Assembly: GCA_946183175.1 (NCBI GenBank)
Contig: CAMHBH010000013.1
Location: forward strand, 1 to 23,656
Length of the DNA: 23,656 nucleotides
Reading direction: 5' to 3'
Source of the DNA: an uncultured Oscillibacter sp.
GTDB taxonomy: Bacteria; Bacillota; Clostridia; Oscillospirales; Oscillospiraceae
The notes under the pieces were generated by a model. The model made no database searches and was not told where the DNA came from. It was given only the letters and a program-made list of their open reading frames with translations. Numbering within the stretch: the stretch's first letter is position 1; every line of letters begins with the position of its first letter. Positions 6,624 through 16,325 of the stretch are shown piece after piece. Both the position numbers and the translations under genes were made by a program.

Positions 6624-7757
6624 TCAAATCCGCCGGGCGAGGCGCTCGGCGGATTCGGCGTAGAACTGCGCGTACTGTTGCCTTTCTATGGCGTCCCGGA
6701 TTCCGCGCATGAGGTCGTTGTAGAATTGCAGGTTGTGGAGTACGGCCAAACGGAGCGCGAGGACTTCTTCCGCCTTGAACAGGTGCCGCAAATACGCCCG
6801 CGAATAGTGCCGGCACAGCGGACAGGTACAGCGTTCGCTTACGGGGCGCTCGTCGGAGGCGTACTTCTCGTTCAAAATGTTGATGGTGCCGTCCCAGGTA
6901 AAGAGTTTGCCGTGCCGCCCGTTGCGGGAGGGCATGACGCAGTCGAAAAAGTCGATACCGCGCCGGACGGCTTCCAGGATGTTGACGGGCGTCCCAACGC
7001 CCATCAGGTAGCGGGGTTTGCCGGCGGGCATATGCGGCTCTACGGCTTCTATGATGTCGTACATCACCTCGGGAGGCTCCCCGACGGCCAGTCCGCCGAT
7101 TGCGTAGCCGTCGCAGTCCAATTCGGCGATACGCTCCATGTGCCAGACGCGCAAATCCGGGTACGTCGCGCCCTGGTTGATTCCGAACAGCATTTGCTCC
7201 CGGTTGATAGTCTCCGCGAGTGCGTTCAGGCGCGTGTGCTCGGCCCGACAGCGTTCCAGCCAGCGTAACGTACGCGCACAGCTTGCTTTGGCGTACTCGT
7301 AGGGCGCGGGGTTCTCGACGCACTCGTCGAACGCCATCGCGACATCACTGCCCAAATTCGACTGTATCCGCATGGACTCCTCGGGGCCCATAAAAATACG
7401 GTGCCCGTCGATATGGGAGGCGAATTGTACGCCCTCCTCCCGGATTTTGCGCAACGGGGCCAGCGAAAATACCTGAAAACCGCCGGAATCGGTCAAAATG
7501 GGGCCGTCCCAGTTCATGAAGCGGTGGAGACCGCCCAGCGCGCGGATACGCTCGTCTCCGGGGCGCAGGTGCAGGTGGTACGTGTTCGACAGCTCAATCT
7601 GACAGCCGACCTCGCGCAAGTCCAGCGACGACACGCCGCCCTTAATAGCCGCCTGTGTGCCGACATTCATAAAGACGGGCGTCTCGACCGCGCCGCCGTG
7701 CGCACAGCGGAACCGTCCGCGCCGGGCGTGTCCGTCCGTGGAGAGTAGATGGAACAT
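6624..7757 (-). CDS. tgt: tRNA-guanine transglycosylase
   Basis: Enzyme that swaps guanine-34 of tRNA-Asp, -Asn, -His and -Tyr for the queuosine precursor preQ1. It has 377 aa, the usual length of bacterial Tgt. D90 in LTDSGGFQVFSL is the conserved active-site Asp, and the FDCVMPSRNGR segment carries the second catalytic Asp. The zinc site is C310, C312, C315 and H341 (CTCPLC then LHN). ATG 7757 was chosen because GAGGAGA lies just upstream and the residues FHLLSTDGHARRG match the family start; the frame opens 18 codons earlier, but inside the promoter region. No queuosine synthesis gene (queA, queC-F) is in the window, so preQ1 is made or taken up from elsewhere. Confidence 0.96.
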   Translation of the reverse strand: MFHLLSTDGHARRGRFRCAHGGAVETPVFMNVGTQAAIKGGVSSLDLREVGCQIELSNTYHLHLRPGDERIRALGGLHRFMNWDGPILTDSGGFQVFSLAPLRKIREEGVQFASHIDGHRIFMGPEESMRIQSNLGSDVAMAFDECVENPAPYEYAKASCARTLRWLERCRAEHTRLNALAETINREQMLFGINQGATYPDLRVWHMERIAELDCDGYAIGGLAVGEPPEVMYDIIEAVEPHMPAGKPRYLMGVGTPVNILEAVRRGIDFFDCVMPSRNGRHGKLFTWDGTINILNEKYASDERPVSERCTCPLCRHYSRAYLRHLFKAEEVLALRLAVLHNLQFYNDLMRGIRDAIERQQYAQFYAESAERLARRI

Positions 7758-7792
7758 GGTTTTTCTCCTCTGTGAAATCGTCTGATTTGCGT

Positions 7793-7821
7793 ATTCTATC
7801 ATTTCAGGCACGGCGTGTCAA
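7793..7821 (-). promoter_or_regulatory. Promoter of tgt
   Basis: Read on the - strand: TTGACA (7821-7816), 17 bases, TAGAAT (7798-7793). The ribosome site and ATG 7757 follow within 40 bases. Confidence 0.88.
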
Positions 7822-7883
7822 GCGGCGCACCCGTCGTCCGCTCTGCGACCGCATGGAAAAGCCTCCCCCGCGCAATAACGCAA

Positions 7884-7914
7884 GCCCCCACCCGGCGCGA
7901 TACCGGATGGGGGC
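7884..7914 (-). terminator. Terminator of the pilin gene
   Basis: GCCCCCA-C-CCGG and CCGG-A-TGGGGGC pair around a 7-base loop, 45 bases after the pilin stop codon. The sequence after it on the - strand is only partly T-rich (TTGCGTTATTG). Confidence 0.65.
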
Positions 7915-7959
7915 GCGGTTTGTATCGGGGATTACGGCGTCAAGTCAGGCGCTTGCGTA

Positions 7960-8637
7960 TTAGCCGCCAGTGGTGTCATCGTCTTCAGACGTTGTGGTTG
8001 TCTTAGGCGCGAGCATATTGTTGCTATCAGTAGTATTGCCATCTGGGCTAAAGCTAGCAGACTTAGCCGGCGTAGCGCCATTAAGCGGCGCACCTTCATA
8101 AACATCGGTTACGCTCTTGACAAACGTGACCTGTACAGGAGAATCATCATCGTCAGGCTTAATTAAAACCGCAATGTAGCCGTTGCTGACGTTCGATTCC
8201 GGCTTATATTCATTTTTTCCGTCCGTCATCAATACTTCGTCCTTGGGCTGTGTCCCGGCTACTTTAGTTCCCTTTCCAGAGGCTTTGAGCGTTACTTTTT
8301 CATTCGCTCCGCTACCTTCTTTGACTCTGTAGTCCCGCCTGTCAAAAAGCACGCCCTGCGAGATGTCATAGAAGCAGATATAGCCCTCAGCAGGAATTTT
8401 TTCGGCGTCCTCCTCCGTTGTCGCGTTTGTCTTGTAGGGAATGGTCATGCCGTCCATATGGAGCACGGCCCCGGCGGCCTTCGCGGCGCGCAGATTGGAT
8501 ACGTCCGCCGTCTCGCGGCTCTTCTCCATCGCGGTGTTGAACATCGGGATTCCGATTGCCACCAGAATGGCGATAATCGCCACCACGATGAGCAGTTCGG
8601 CGAGCGTAAAGCCCGCCATCTTTTTCACTTTTTTCAT
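7960..8637 (-). CDS. Type IV pilin-like protein, class III prepilin signal
   Basis: A 225-aa predicted prepilin. The leader MKKVKKMAG ends in Gly9, followed by F10 and the hydrophobic stretch TLAELLIVVAIIAILVAIGI with Glu at +5 (E14). This is the cleavage and methylation signal read by prepilin peptidase. The rest is a polar globular part with no Cys pair, and it ends in a Thr/Asp-rich tail (TTTTSEDDDTTGG). ATG 8637 was chosen because AAGGAGG lies 10 bases upstream and the leader is the right length; the frame upstream stays open but has no signal. No pilB, pilC, pilD or comG genes are near, so the machinery must lie elsewhere. Codon use is less GC-rich than in neighbours, a hint of transfer or fast change. 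A major pilin or a pseudopilin are both possible. Confidence 0.85.
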   Translation of the reverse strand: MKKVKKMAGFTLAELLIVVAIIAILVAIGIPMFNTAMEKSRETADVSNLRAAKAAGAVLHMDGMTIPYKTNATTEEDAEKIPAEGYICFYDISQGVLFDRRDYRVKEGSGANEKVTLKASGKGTKVAGTQPKDEVLMTDGKNEYKPESNVSNGYIAVLIKPDDDDSPVQVTFVKSVTDVYEGAPLNGATPAKSASFSPDGNTTDSNNMLAPKTTTTSEDDDTTGG

Positions 8638-8731
8638 CCTTGATAGTCCTCCTTGCGTTGTACTGACAGGCCGAACCCGGACGGGGACGACGTTGTATCC
8701 CCCCTCCGGCGGCTCTGCCAGAACACACAAA

Positions 8732-8761
8732 GGCGGCGTTGAGTGAAAACCCAACACCGCC
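8732..8761 (-). promoter_or_regulatory. Stable hairpin in the pilin mRNA leader
   Basis: On the - strand GGCGGTGTTG pairs with CAACGCCGCC (one G-U) around a 10-base loop, followed by TTTGTGTG. If transcription starts at the promoter at 8765-8792, this hairpin is the extreme 5' end of the mRNA and would protect it. For a transcript from farther up it could act as a weak terminator or attenuator. Confidence 0.5.
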
Positions 8762-8764
8762 TGA

Positions 8765-8792
8765 ACTATCAAAGCGCGAGAACGCCTGACAA
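8765..8792 (-). promoter_or_regulatory. Candidate proximal promoter of the pilin gene
   Basis: Read on the - strand: TTGTCA (8792-8787), 16 bases, GATAGT (8770-8765). The -35 box is good, the -10 box fair. It would give a leader of about 120 bases that starts with the hairpin at 8732-8761. Confidence 0.45.
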
Positions 8793-8915
8793 TCTGAAAG
8801 CGTAATTCCGCAGTACCACGCCCACGCCGACATTTTTCGCGCAGTCCACCCATGAAACCCCGCCCCTTTTCGCTGCCCGAACTCGTAACGACAGCGGAAA
8901 AGTACGGTAATGAAC

Positions 8916-9062
8916 CTTGCAAAAGAACGCTGGAAATGGGTATAATACTTCCGCGGTCCGGAAAATCCGGTGTGTTGAGTGTCCTTTTTAACCTAATTCA
9001 CTCGATGTAGGCTTGTGGAATGTTGCCGCATTCCACAGGCTACCGCCTCATGTGTTCTTCGA
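8916..9062 (-). ncRNA. Candidate structured RNA or long leader upstream of the pilin gene
   Basis: On the - strand a promoter ends 7 bases before this segment, and the RNA would begin with an arm of its own closing helix. Five helices are mutually compatible: GAAGAAC (9060-9054) with GTTCTTT (8928-8922); GCGGT (9046-9042) with ACCGC (8957-8953); a long hairpin at 9043-9007 (9-bp core TGTGGAATG/CATTCCACA plus GTAG/CTAC); GAGTG/CACTC (9003-8977); and CCGGA/TCCGG (8970-8958). No known riboswitch consensus (including c-di-GMP types) was recognised. It may be a free RNA or the first part of a ~420-base leader of the pilin mRNA. A good + strand promoter overlaps it, so the sense strand is not certain. 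Confidence 0.42.
8917..8946 (+). promoter_or_regulatory. Candidate + strand promoter inside the pilin-tcdA gap
   Basis: TTGCAA (8917-8922), 18 bases, TATAAT (8941-8946). No + strand gene follows. A transcript would begin near 8953, at the GCGGT arm of the structured segment, and would be antisense to the leader candidate. Confidence 0.45.
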
Positions 9063-9067
9063 GGGAT

Positions 9068-9096
9068 AGTATAATACAAGCCCCGGCAAAATGCAA
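9068..9096 (-). promoter_or_regulatory. Promoter of the structured leader/RNA candidate
   Basis: Read on the - strand: TTGCAT (9096-9091), 17 bases, TATACT (9073-9068). The predicted start near 9061 coincides with the first arm of the closing helix, which supports a real transcription start. Confidence 0.6.
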
Positions 9097-9145
9097 GCCC
9101 TTTTTAGGAAATTTCTGTGAACAATTTGAAAACAATTTGTAACAA

Positions 9146-9176
9146 ATTCCCGTCCGGGGCGAAACCGGACGGGAAT
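9146..9176 (-). terminator. Terminator after tcdA
   Basis: A perfect 12-bp stem (ATTCCCGTCCGG with CCGGACGGGAAT), a 7-base loop, then TTGTTACAAATTGTTTTC on the - strand. It lies 10 bases after the tcdA stop and closes the eamA-to-tcdA run of genes. Confidence 0.82.
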
Positions 9177-9185
9177 CGTTGTGTT

Positions 9186-9914
9186 TCAGGGGCGGGAGAG
9201 CAAATCGCGCACGACTTCCGAGGCGAGGAGCAGGCCCGCCGCCGCCGGGACGAAAGCCGTACTGCCCGGTACGGGCCGCCCCGACGCGCGCGCGGGGGCG
9301 TCGCTACTCGATTCCAGCGGGGTTTCCCGAGACCAGACGACTTTCAGGCGAGGGATACCGCGTTTCCTGAGTTCCTTCCGCATGACGCGCGCCAGCGGGC
9401 AGACCGAGGTCTCGTAGATGTCGGAGACTTCCAGCATGGACGGGCGGAGTTTATTCCCGGTGCCCATAGAGCTGACAAGCGGCGTCCCGGTGCGGTACGC
9501 CTCCTCCGCCAGCGACAGTTTGCCCGTCACGGTGTCGATGGCGTCTACGACGTAGTCGTAGCGGGAGAAGTCGAACTGCGCGGCGGTTTCGGGCGTGTAG
9601 AACACGCGGTAGGCGTGTACTATGGCGTCCGGGTTCACGGACAGCGCCCGCTCCCGGGCTACGTCGGCCTTATAGCGGCCCACGGTGTCGGCGGTCGCGA
9701 GAATCTGACGGTTCAGGTTGCTTTCGGATACTACGTCGTGGTCGACGAAATCGAGTGTGCCGATACCGCTGCGCGTGAGGGCTTCGGCGACGTAGCCGCC
9801 GACGCCGCCGAGGCCGAATACCGCCACCCACGCCCGCGACAGTTTCCCCATGCCGTCTCTCCCGAACAGGAGTTCCGTCCGGGAGAAGCGGCTTTCCGTC
9901 AGCCCGGAGGCCAC
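9186..9914 (-). CDS. tcdA: tRNA threonylcarbamoyladenosine dehydratase
   Basis: A 242-aa ThiF/MoeB-fold enzyme that uses ATP to cyclise t6A-37 in tRNA to ct6A. The nucleotide loop GLGGVGGYVAE lies near residue 34, the SNLNRQ and YDYVVDAIDTV segments follow, and the TcdA-type stretch SDIYETSVCPLARVMRKELRKRG separates it from MoeB and ThiF. It lacks the zinc Cys pairs of MoeB. In TcdA proteins I know the residue before PLARV is usually Asp; here it is Cys. GTG 9914 was chosen because the family N-terminus (SRTELLFGRDG) must be included; it overlaps the HIT gene by 16 bases, so translation is probably coupled. A shorter start at ATG 9851 has a better ribosome site but would cut the conserved start. 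Confidence 0.88.
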   Translation of the reverse strand: MASGLTESRFSRTELLFGRDGMGKLSRAWVAVFGLGGVGGYVAEALTRSGIGTLDFVDHDVVSESNLNRQILATADTVGRYKADVARERALSVNPDAIVHAYRVFYTPETAAQFDFSRYDYVVDAIDTVTGKLSLAEEAYRTGTPLVSSMGTGNKLRPSMLEVSDIYETSVCPLARVMRKELRKRGIPRLKVVWSRETPLESSSDAPARASGRPVPGSTAFVPAAAGLLLASEVVRDLLSRP

Positions 9915-10237
9915 GTCATGTCGCGTCCGCTGAGGACGTGGAAATGCAGATGGGGCACGCTCTGTCCGGCCTGTTCGCCGATGTTCGAGACGACCCGGTA
10001 ACTGTCCAGGCCCATTTCGGCGGCGAGTTTGGCGATGACGGCGAAAATATGCCCCACGACGGCGCAGTTGTCGGGCGTCACCGCCGACACCGACGCAAGG
10101 TGGGCTTTCGGGATAACGAGGAAGTGTACGGGGGCCTGCGGGGCGATATCGTGGAAGGCGTAGCAAAGCTCGTCCTCGTAGACTTTCTTGCTGGGAATCT
10201 CCCCCGCCGAGATTTTGCAGAACAGGCAATCCGACAT
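9899..10237 (-). CDS. HIT-family nucleotide hydrolase/transferase (HINT type)
   Basis: A 112-aa histidine-triad protein, expected to hydrolyse adenosine phosphoramidates such as aminoacyl-AMP adducts. The triad is H96-L-H98-F-H100 (PHLHFHVLSGRDMTW). The N-terminal C4-x2-C7 and a later conserved His fit the zinc-binding HINT form, and DIAPQAPVHFLVIPKAH is the usual core. ATG 10237 follows an AAAGGAG site. It lies 15 bases after alaS and overlaps tcdA. Placement beside alaS fits the known action of HINT enzymes on aminoacyl-adenylates, but that link is inference. Confidence 0.95.
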   Translation of the reverse strand: MSDCLFCKISAGEIPSKKVYEDELCYAFHDIAPQAPVHFLVIPKAHLASVSAVTPDNCAVVGHIFAVIAKLAAEMGLDSYRVVSNIGEQAGQSVPHLHFHVLSGRDMTWPPG

Positions 10238-10252
10238 AAAATACTCCTTTCC

Positions 10253-12895
<2,643 letters not shown>

Positions 12896-12916
12896 TACAA
12901 TTTCCTCCATTCTGTG

Positions 12917-14140
12917 TCAGGGGCGATTCCCCACGTACCGCCGCAACATACTGAAGGGCGGCACGGGACAGGGGAATTTCATATGAAATATCATTTGGGG
13001 CGTGCGGGGTTCGGACAGCGGCGCGCCGTCGGCGTCGGTGAGGCTGTCCGGGACTGTCAGCGGACGCGGGCTCAGTCCGGGGCCGACGAGCTCCACGGCG
13101 TCGCCGACGCGGAATTTGTTCCGCAGTGACAGCGTGGCGTAGCCGTCGGCGTCGCAGTCGGTGACAAGCGCTATCACCTGCCAGTCGCGTATATAGCGGC
13201 TGTCGGCGTAGTATTCGCCGGGCGGGCCGTAGTAGAAACCGGTGGAGTAGGGGCGGTGGCTGATGTGGTTGACCTCCTCGCGCCACACGGCGTCGGGCGG
13301 ACGCCCCGCGAAAGCGTCGTCGAGGCAGTGCCGGTAGGCCCCCGTGATAATCGCGGCGTAGTAGGCGGATTTGGCGCGGCCCTCTATTTTGAGGCTGTCG
13401 ACGCCCGCCGCGCAGAGGTCGGGGAGGTGGTCAATCATGCACATATCGCGGGAGTTGAGGATGTACGCGCCGGAGGCGTCTTCCTCTATGGGGAAGTATT
13501 CGCCGGGGCGCTTCTCCTCGACTAAGGCGTAGTGATAACGGCAGGGCTGGGCGCACGCGCCCCGGCTGGAATCGCGTCCGGTCATGTAGTTGGAGAGCAG
13601 ACAGCGCCCCGAATAGCTTACGCACATGGCCCCGTGTACGAACGTCTCGATTTCCAGCGCGGGCGGGGTGCGGTCGCGAATCGTCCGGACTTCCTCCAGC
13701 GACAGTTCCCGGGCAAGGATGACCCGCGCCGCGCCTTCCTCGTGCCAGACGCGGGCGGCCTCGTAATTCGTCACGCCGGCCTGCGTCGAGACGTGGCGCG
13801 CGCAGTGGGGGGCGTGGCGCTGGGCGAGACGGAACACGCCGAAATCGGCGATAATCAGCGCGTCGACGCCGAGGGCGTCCAGAAATTCCAGATAGGCCGG
13901 GAGGCGGTCCACTTCCGGATTACGCGGCGTGGTGTTGACCGTACAGTGTACGCGGACGCCGCGGGCGTGGGCGTAGGCGACGGCGTCGCGGAACGCGGCC
14001 TCCGGGAAATTCCCGGCGAAGGCGCGCATTCCGAACTCCGTCCCGGCGAGGTAGACGGCGTCGGCACCGTAGGCGACGGCCATTTGCAGGCGTGCCATAT
14101 CCCCGGCGGGGCAGAGGAGTTCAGGCTTTCTACGCTCCAT
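12917..14140 (-). CDS. Peptidase U32-family protein, probable tRNA hydroxylation factor
   Basis: A 407-aa protein of the U32 family. It carries the signature ETFVHGAMCVSYSGRCLLS, and the Cys spacing C-x6-C-x15-C-x3-C is that of the iron-sulphur cluster seen in the RNA-hydroxylating members. The N-terminus (PELLCPAGDMARLQMAVAYGADAVYLAG) is a TIM-barrel start. Neighbourhood (mltG on one side, alaS on the other) matches yrrN/yrrO of Bacillus, now trhP1/trhP2, which with prephenate hydroxylate U34 of tRNAs; only one copy is present here. The start ATG 14140 comes one base after the stop of the previous gene (TGA-C-ATG) without a clear ribosome site, so it relies on coupled translation. True protease activity is not supported by the motifs. 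Confidence 0.88.
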   Translation of the reverse strand: MERRKPELLCPAGDMARLQMAVAYGADAVYLAGTEFGMRAFAGNFPEAAFRDAVAYAHARGVRVHCTVNTTPRNPEVDRLPAYLEFLDALGVDALIIADFGVFRLAQRHAPHCARHVSTQAGVTNYEAARVWHEEGAARVILARELSLEEVRTIRDRTPPALEIETFVHGAMCVSYSGRCLLSNYMTGRDSSRGACAQPCRYHYALVEEKRPGEYFPIEEDASGAYILNSRDMCMIDHLPDLCAAGVDSLKIEGRAKSAYYAAIITGAYRHCLDDAFAGRPPDAVWREEVNHISHRPYSTGFYYGPPGEYYADSRYIRDWQVIALVTDCDADGYATLSLRNKFRVGDAVELVGPGLSPRPLTVPDSLTDADGAPLSEPRTPQMIFHMKFPCPVPPFSMLRRYVGNRP

Positions 14141-14141
14141 G

Positions 14142-16265
14142 TCAATTGCCGATGTAGTCCGAGCTGGACAGGAAGCGCGAGAAGTCCGTGTAATTGCTGA
14201 AGAAGCGGTGCTTACTGTCTTTTGCGAGGGCGTAGTAATAGTAGTTGCTCGCCTCGGGCAAAAGCGCGGCATAAATCGACTGCGCGCCGGGGTTGGCGAT
14301 GGGCGTCGGGGGCAGTCCGGCGTTCTTGTAGAGGTTGTAGGGCGACGAATACTCCAGGTCGGCGGAGGTAATCGGGCCGCTGTGGTTGGGGATTCCGTAG
14401 AGCAGGGCGGCGTCGATTTGCAGGAGGCCGTAAGTCCCGGCGCGGCTCCCGGGGCCGTCGAGGCGGTTGTAGACGACGGAGGCGATACGGGTCTGGTCGC
14501 CGCCGTCGGTCTCCTTCTCAATCAGGGACGCGATGGTGATAATTTTCTTGAGGTTGTAGCCGCGCTGTTCGGCCTCGGCAAGCAAGTCTTCCCAGGCCTC
14601 GATTTTCCGGGCGAAGTTGCTCAGGAGGCGGTTTAAGGCGCGCTGGGGATTCTCAGGGGTATAGAAGTCGTAGGTATCGGGGAAGAGGTAGCCTTCCAGG
14701 CGGCTGATTTCGTGGGAGTCGTTGTCGATGAAATCGTAGTCGAAGGGGGCGTTGCGAGCGGCGTCGAGGAGTTCTTCTTCCGTGGCGACGCCCTTTTCGG
14801 CGAGCAGGGCGCAGATGTCGCGCACGGTGTAGCCCTCGGGAATCGTGACCTTGACCTCGCTGGTCGTGAGGCCGGCGGAACTGCGCATACCCACGACGAG
14901 GGCGCGGTAGTCCATATCGGTATTCAGGGCGTAGGTGCCCGCGCCGATTTTGCTTTCCGCGTGGGTGACTTCCGCGAACAGCCGGAAAAAGAAGGGGTAC
15001 TTAATCAGTCCGGCGCGTTCGAGCTTGATGATGACCTGGTCGAGGCTGTCGCCGGGGGTGATTTCCACGGTATGCGTACTGACGGCCCCGCGGTTGAAGG
15101 CGCACAAATCGGAGGCCAATTCCCAGCCGATACCCGCGAGAATGACCGATATCAGCATGACGACGAAAAGGTATATGAGCGTATGGTACCACTTGACGCG
15201 GCGTTTCCGGCGTCTGCGGCGCGGGGGCTTCACGTCGTTGGGGTTCCACTGGGTGGTGTCTTGATGTTCAAAGTCTGGCATGGGTTCCTCCGTGCTCGGC
15301 CCCTTGTCGGGGGAGATTTCTTTGAAAAGTGCGGCGTCCGTGGGCGGCGTCCCCGGTTCGGCGGAGAACAATGTCTCCGGCGTGGCGTCCGGCTCGTCAG
15401 ACAGCGGCGTTTGCGTATCGAAAGAGAGCGGCGCTTCCGGCTCAACGGACAGTAACGTATCTTGCGGGGCCTCCAGTTCGCCGGACAGCGGCGGTTCGGG
15501 CTCGGGTTTCACAAGTTCCGTAAGCGGCTTCCGGATAGGCGCGGCGATTCTGTCGCGCTTCTCCTGCCGGACATGCCGCAGAAAAACCGGAAGTTTCAGC
15601 ATGCGCTTCCACCTCCACGGCTCCTTGCAGAGGCGGTAGAACCATTCCAGGCCGTGGTCGCAGAAGAACGCCGGGGCGCGCTTCGCCACGCCCGCGAAAA
15701 TGTCCAGACTTCCGCCCAGTCCGCAGAGGAGCTTCGCCCCGGTATCGGGGCCGTTGCGCAACATCCACAGTTCCTGCTTCGGCGCGCCCAGGCATACGAA
15801 TACCACGTCCGCCTTGCTCCGGCGGATGTCCTCCACGACGGGCGCGTCTTTGCGGAAATAGCCGTCGCGGAATCCGGCACAGCGCAGGCCCGGGTACTGC
15901 CGCGAGAGATTCTTCGCGGCCTCCACGGCTACGCCGGGCTTCCCGCCCAGAAAATAAATGCTGTACTCCGTTTTCGCCAGCCGCTCCATCAGCGCCGACG
16001 CGAACTCGATACCCGGTACGCGTTCGCGCAGGGGGGTGCCGAGAATCTCCGCGCCCTTGATAATCCCGATACCGTCCGGAAGTACCAAATCCGCGCCGTT
16101 GACCGCCCGCGCGACTTCCTCCCGCTCCCGGCAGACTTCCACAATCTCCGGATTCGGCGTGACCACGTAGTGGCACCCGCCGCTGTCGAGCAGGGAAACG
16201 GCCTCCTGTACGGCCTCCTCTTTCGTGATATTGTCAAAGCCTACGCCTAATATTTCTATCCGCAC
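14142..16265 (-). CDS. Fusion: TagA/WecG glycosyltransferase + MltG endolytic transglycosylase
   Basis: A continuous 707-codon frame with two full proteins. Residues 1-245 are a GT26 TagA/WecG/CpsF enzyme (TPNPEIV 36-42, LPDGIGI with D64 at the proposed catalytic Asp, FLGGKPG, LGAPKQELWM 159-168, GLGGSLDIFAG, LEWFYRL). Residues 246-328 are a Pro/Glu/Ser-rich linker. Residues 329-707 are MltG: basic cytoplasmic tail RRRRRKRR, membrane helix 359-382, then the YceG domain with LEGYLFPDTY and catalytic E583 in IASLIEKET. TagA would work inside, adding ManNAc to the lipid-linked GlcNAc of the wall teichoic acid linkage unit; MltG would cut nascent glycan outside. Topology allows one chain. GTG 16265 has GAGGTGA 7 bases upstream. 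An internal ATG 15281 with GGAGG could also make MltG alone. Confidence 0.93.
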   Translation of the reverse strand: MRIEILGVGFDNITKEEAVQEAVSLLDSGGCHYVVTPNPEIVEVCREREEVARAVNGADLVLPDGIGIIKGAEILGTPLRERVPGIEFASALMERLAKTEYSIYFLGGKPGVAVEAAKNLSRQYPGLRCAGFRDGYFRKDAPVVEDIRRSKADVVFVCLGAPKQELWMLRNGPDTGAKLLCGLGGSLDIFAGVAKRAPAFFCDHGLEWFYRLCKEPWRWKRMLKLPVFLRHVRQEKRDRIAAPIRKPLTELVKPEPEPPLSGELEAPQDTLLSVEPEAPLSFDTQTPLSDEPDATPETLFSAEPGTPPTDAALFKEISPDKGPSTEEPMPDFEHQDTTQWNPNDVKPPRRRRRKRRVKWYHTLIYLFVVMLISVILAGIGWELASDLCAFNRGAVSTHTVEITPGDSLDQVIIKLERAGLIKYPFFFRLFAEVTHAESKIGAGTYALNTDMDYRALVVGMRSSAGLTTSEVKVTIPEGYTVRDICALLAEKGVATEEELLDAARNAPFDYDFIDNDSHEISRLEGYLFPDTYDFYTPENPQRALNRLLSNFARKIEAWEDLLAEAEQRGYNLKKIITIASLIEKETDGGDQTRIASVVYNRLDGPGSRAGTYGLLQIDAALLYGIPNHSGPITSADLEYSSPYNLYKNAGLPPTPIANPGAQSIYAALLPEASNYYYYALAKDSKHRFFSNYTDFSRFLSSSDYIGN
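15282..15291 (-). promoter_or_regulatory. Internal ribosome site for a stand-alone MltG
   Basis: On the - strand GGAGG (15291-15287) stands 5 bases before ATG 15281, which is codon 329 of the fusion. The residues from there (MPDFEHQ, polar tail, basic stretch, membrane helix) look like a normal MltG start of 379 aa. It suggests two products from one gene, or an ancestral gene border kept after fusion. Confidence 0.55.
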
Positions 16266-16296
16266 TCTTTATTCACCTCGCCGCAAGGTTTTCGTC

Positions 16297-16325
16297 ATTA
16301 TATCATTGCTCATATCGGGATTCAA
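16297..16325 (-). promoter_or_regulatory. Promoter of the tagA::mltG to tcdA gene run
   Basis: Read on the - strand: TTGAAT (16325-16320), 17 bases, TATAAT (16302-16297). The -35 box lies within the last codons of eamA and the -10 box directly follows its stop codon. The leader before GTG 16265 is about 25 bases. Confidence 0.78.

Noticed and set aside
8637..9062. c-di-GMP riboswitch in the pilin leader
   Set aside because: No GEMM-I or GEMM-II conserved core could be found on either strand, though long folded leaders of pilin genes often contain one.
9117..10001. 294-codon open frame on the + strand opposite tcdA
   Set aside because: Antisense of tcdA and of the terminator; Arg/Gly-rich with no domain.
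12896..12917. T-box leader for alaS
   Set aside because: Only 21 bases separate alaS from the U32 gene, and no T-box sequence occurs nearby.
15462..16250. 262-codon open frame on the + strand opposite the TagA domain
   Set aside because: Antisense shadow; the TagA motifs on the - strand are complete.
14142..16265. TagA and MltG as two separate genes wrongly joined by a sequencing error
   Set aside because: The frame is open through the linker with no stop, and the linker reads as plausible protein with in-register repeats. An internal MltG start remains possible and is reported.
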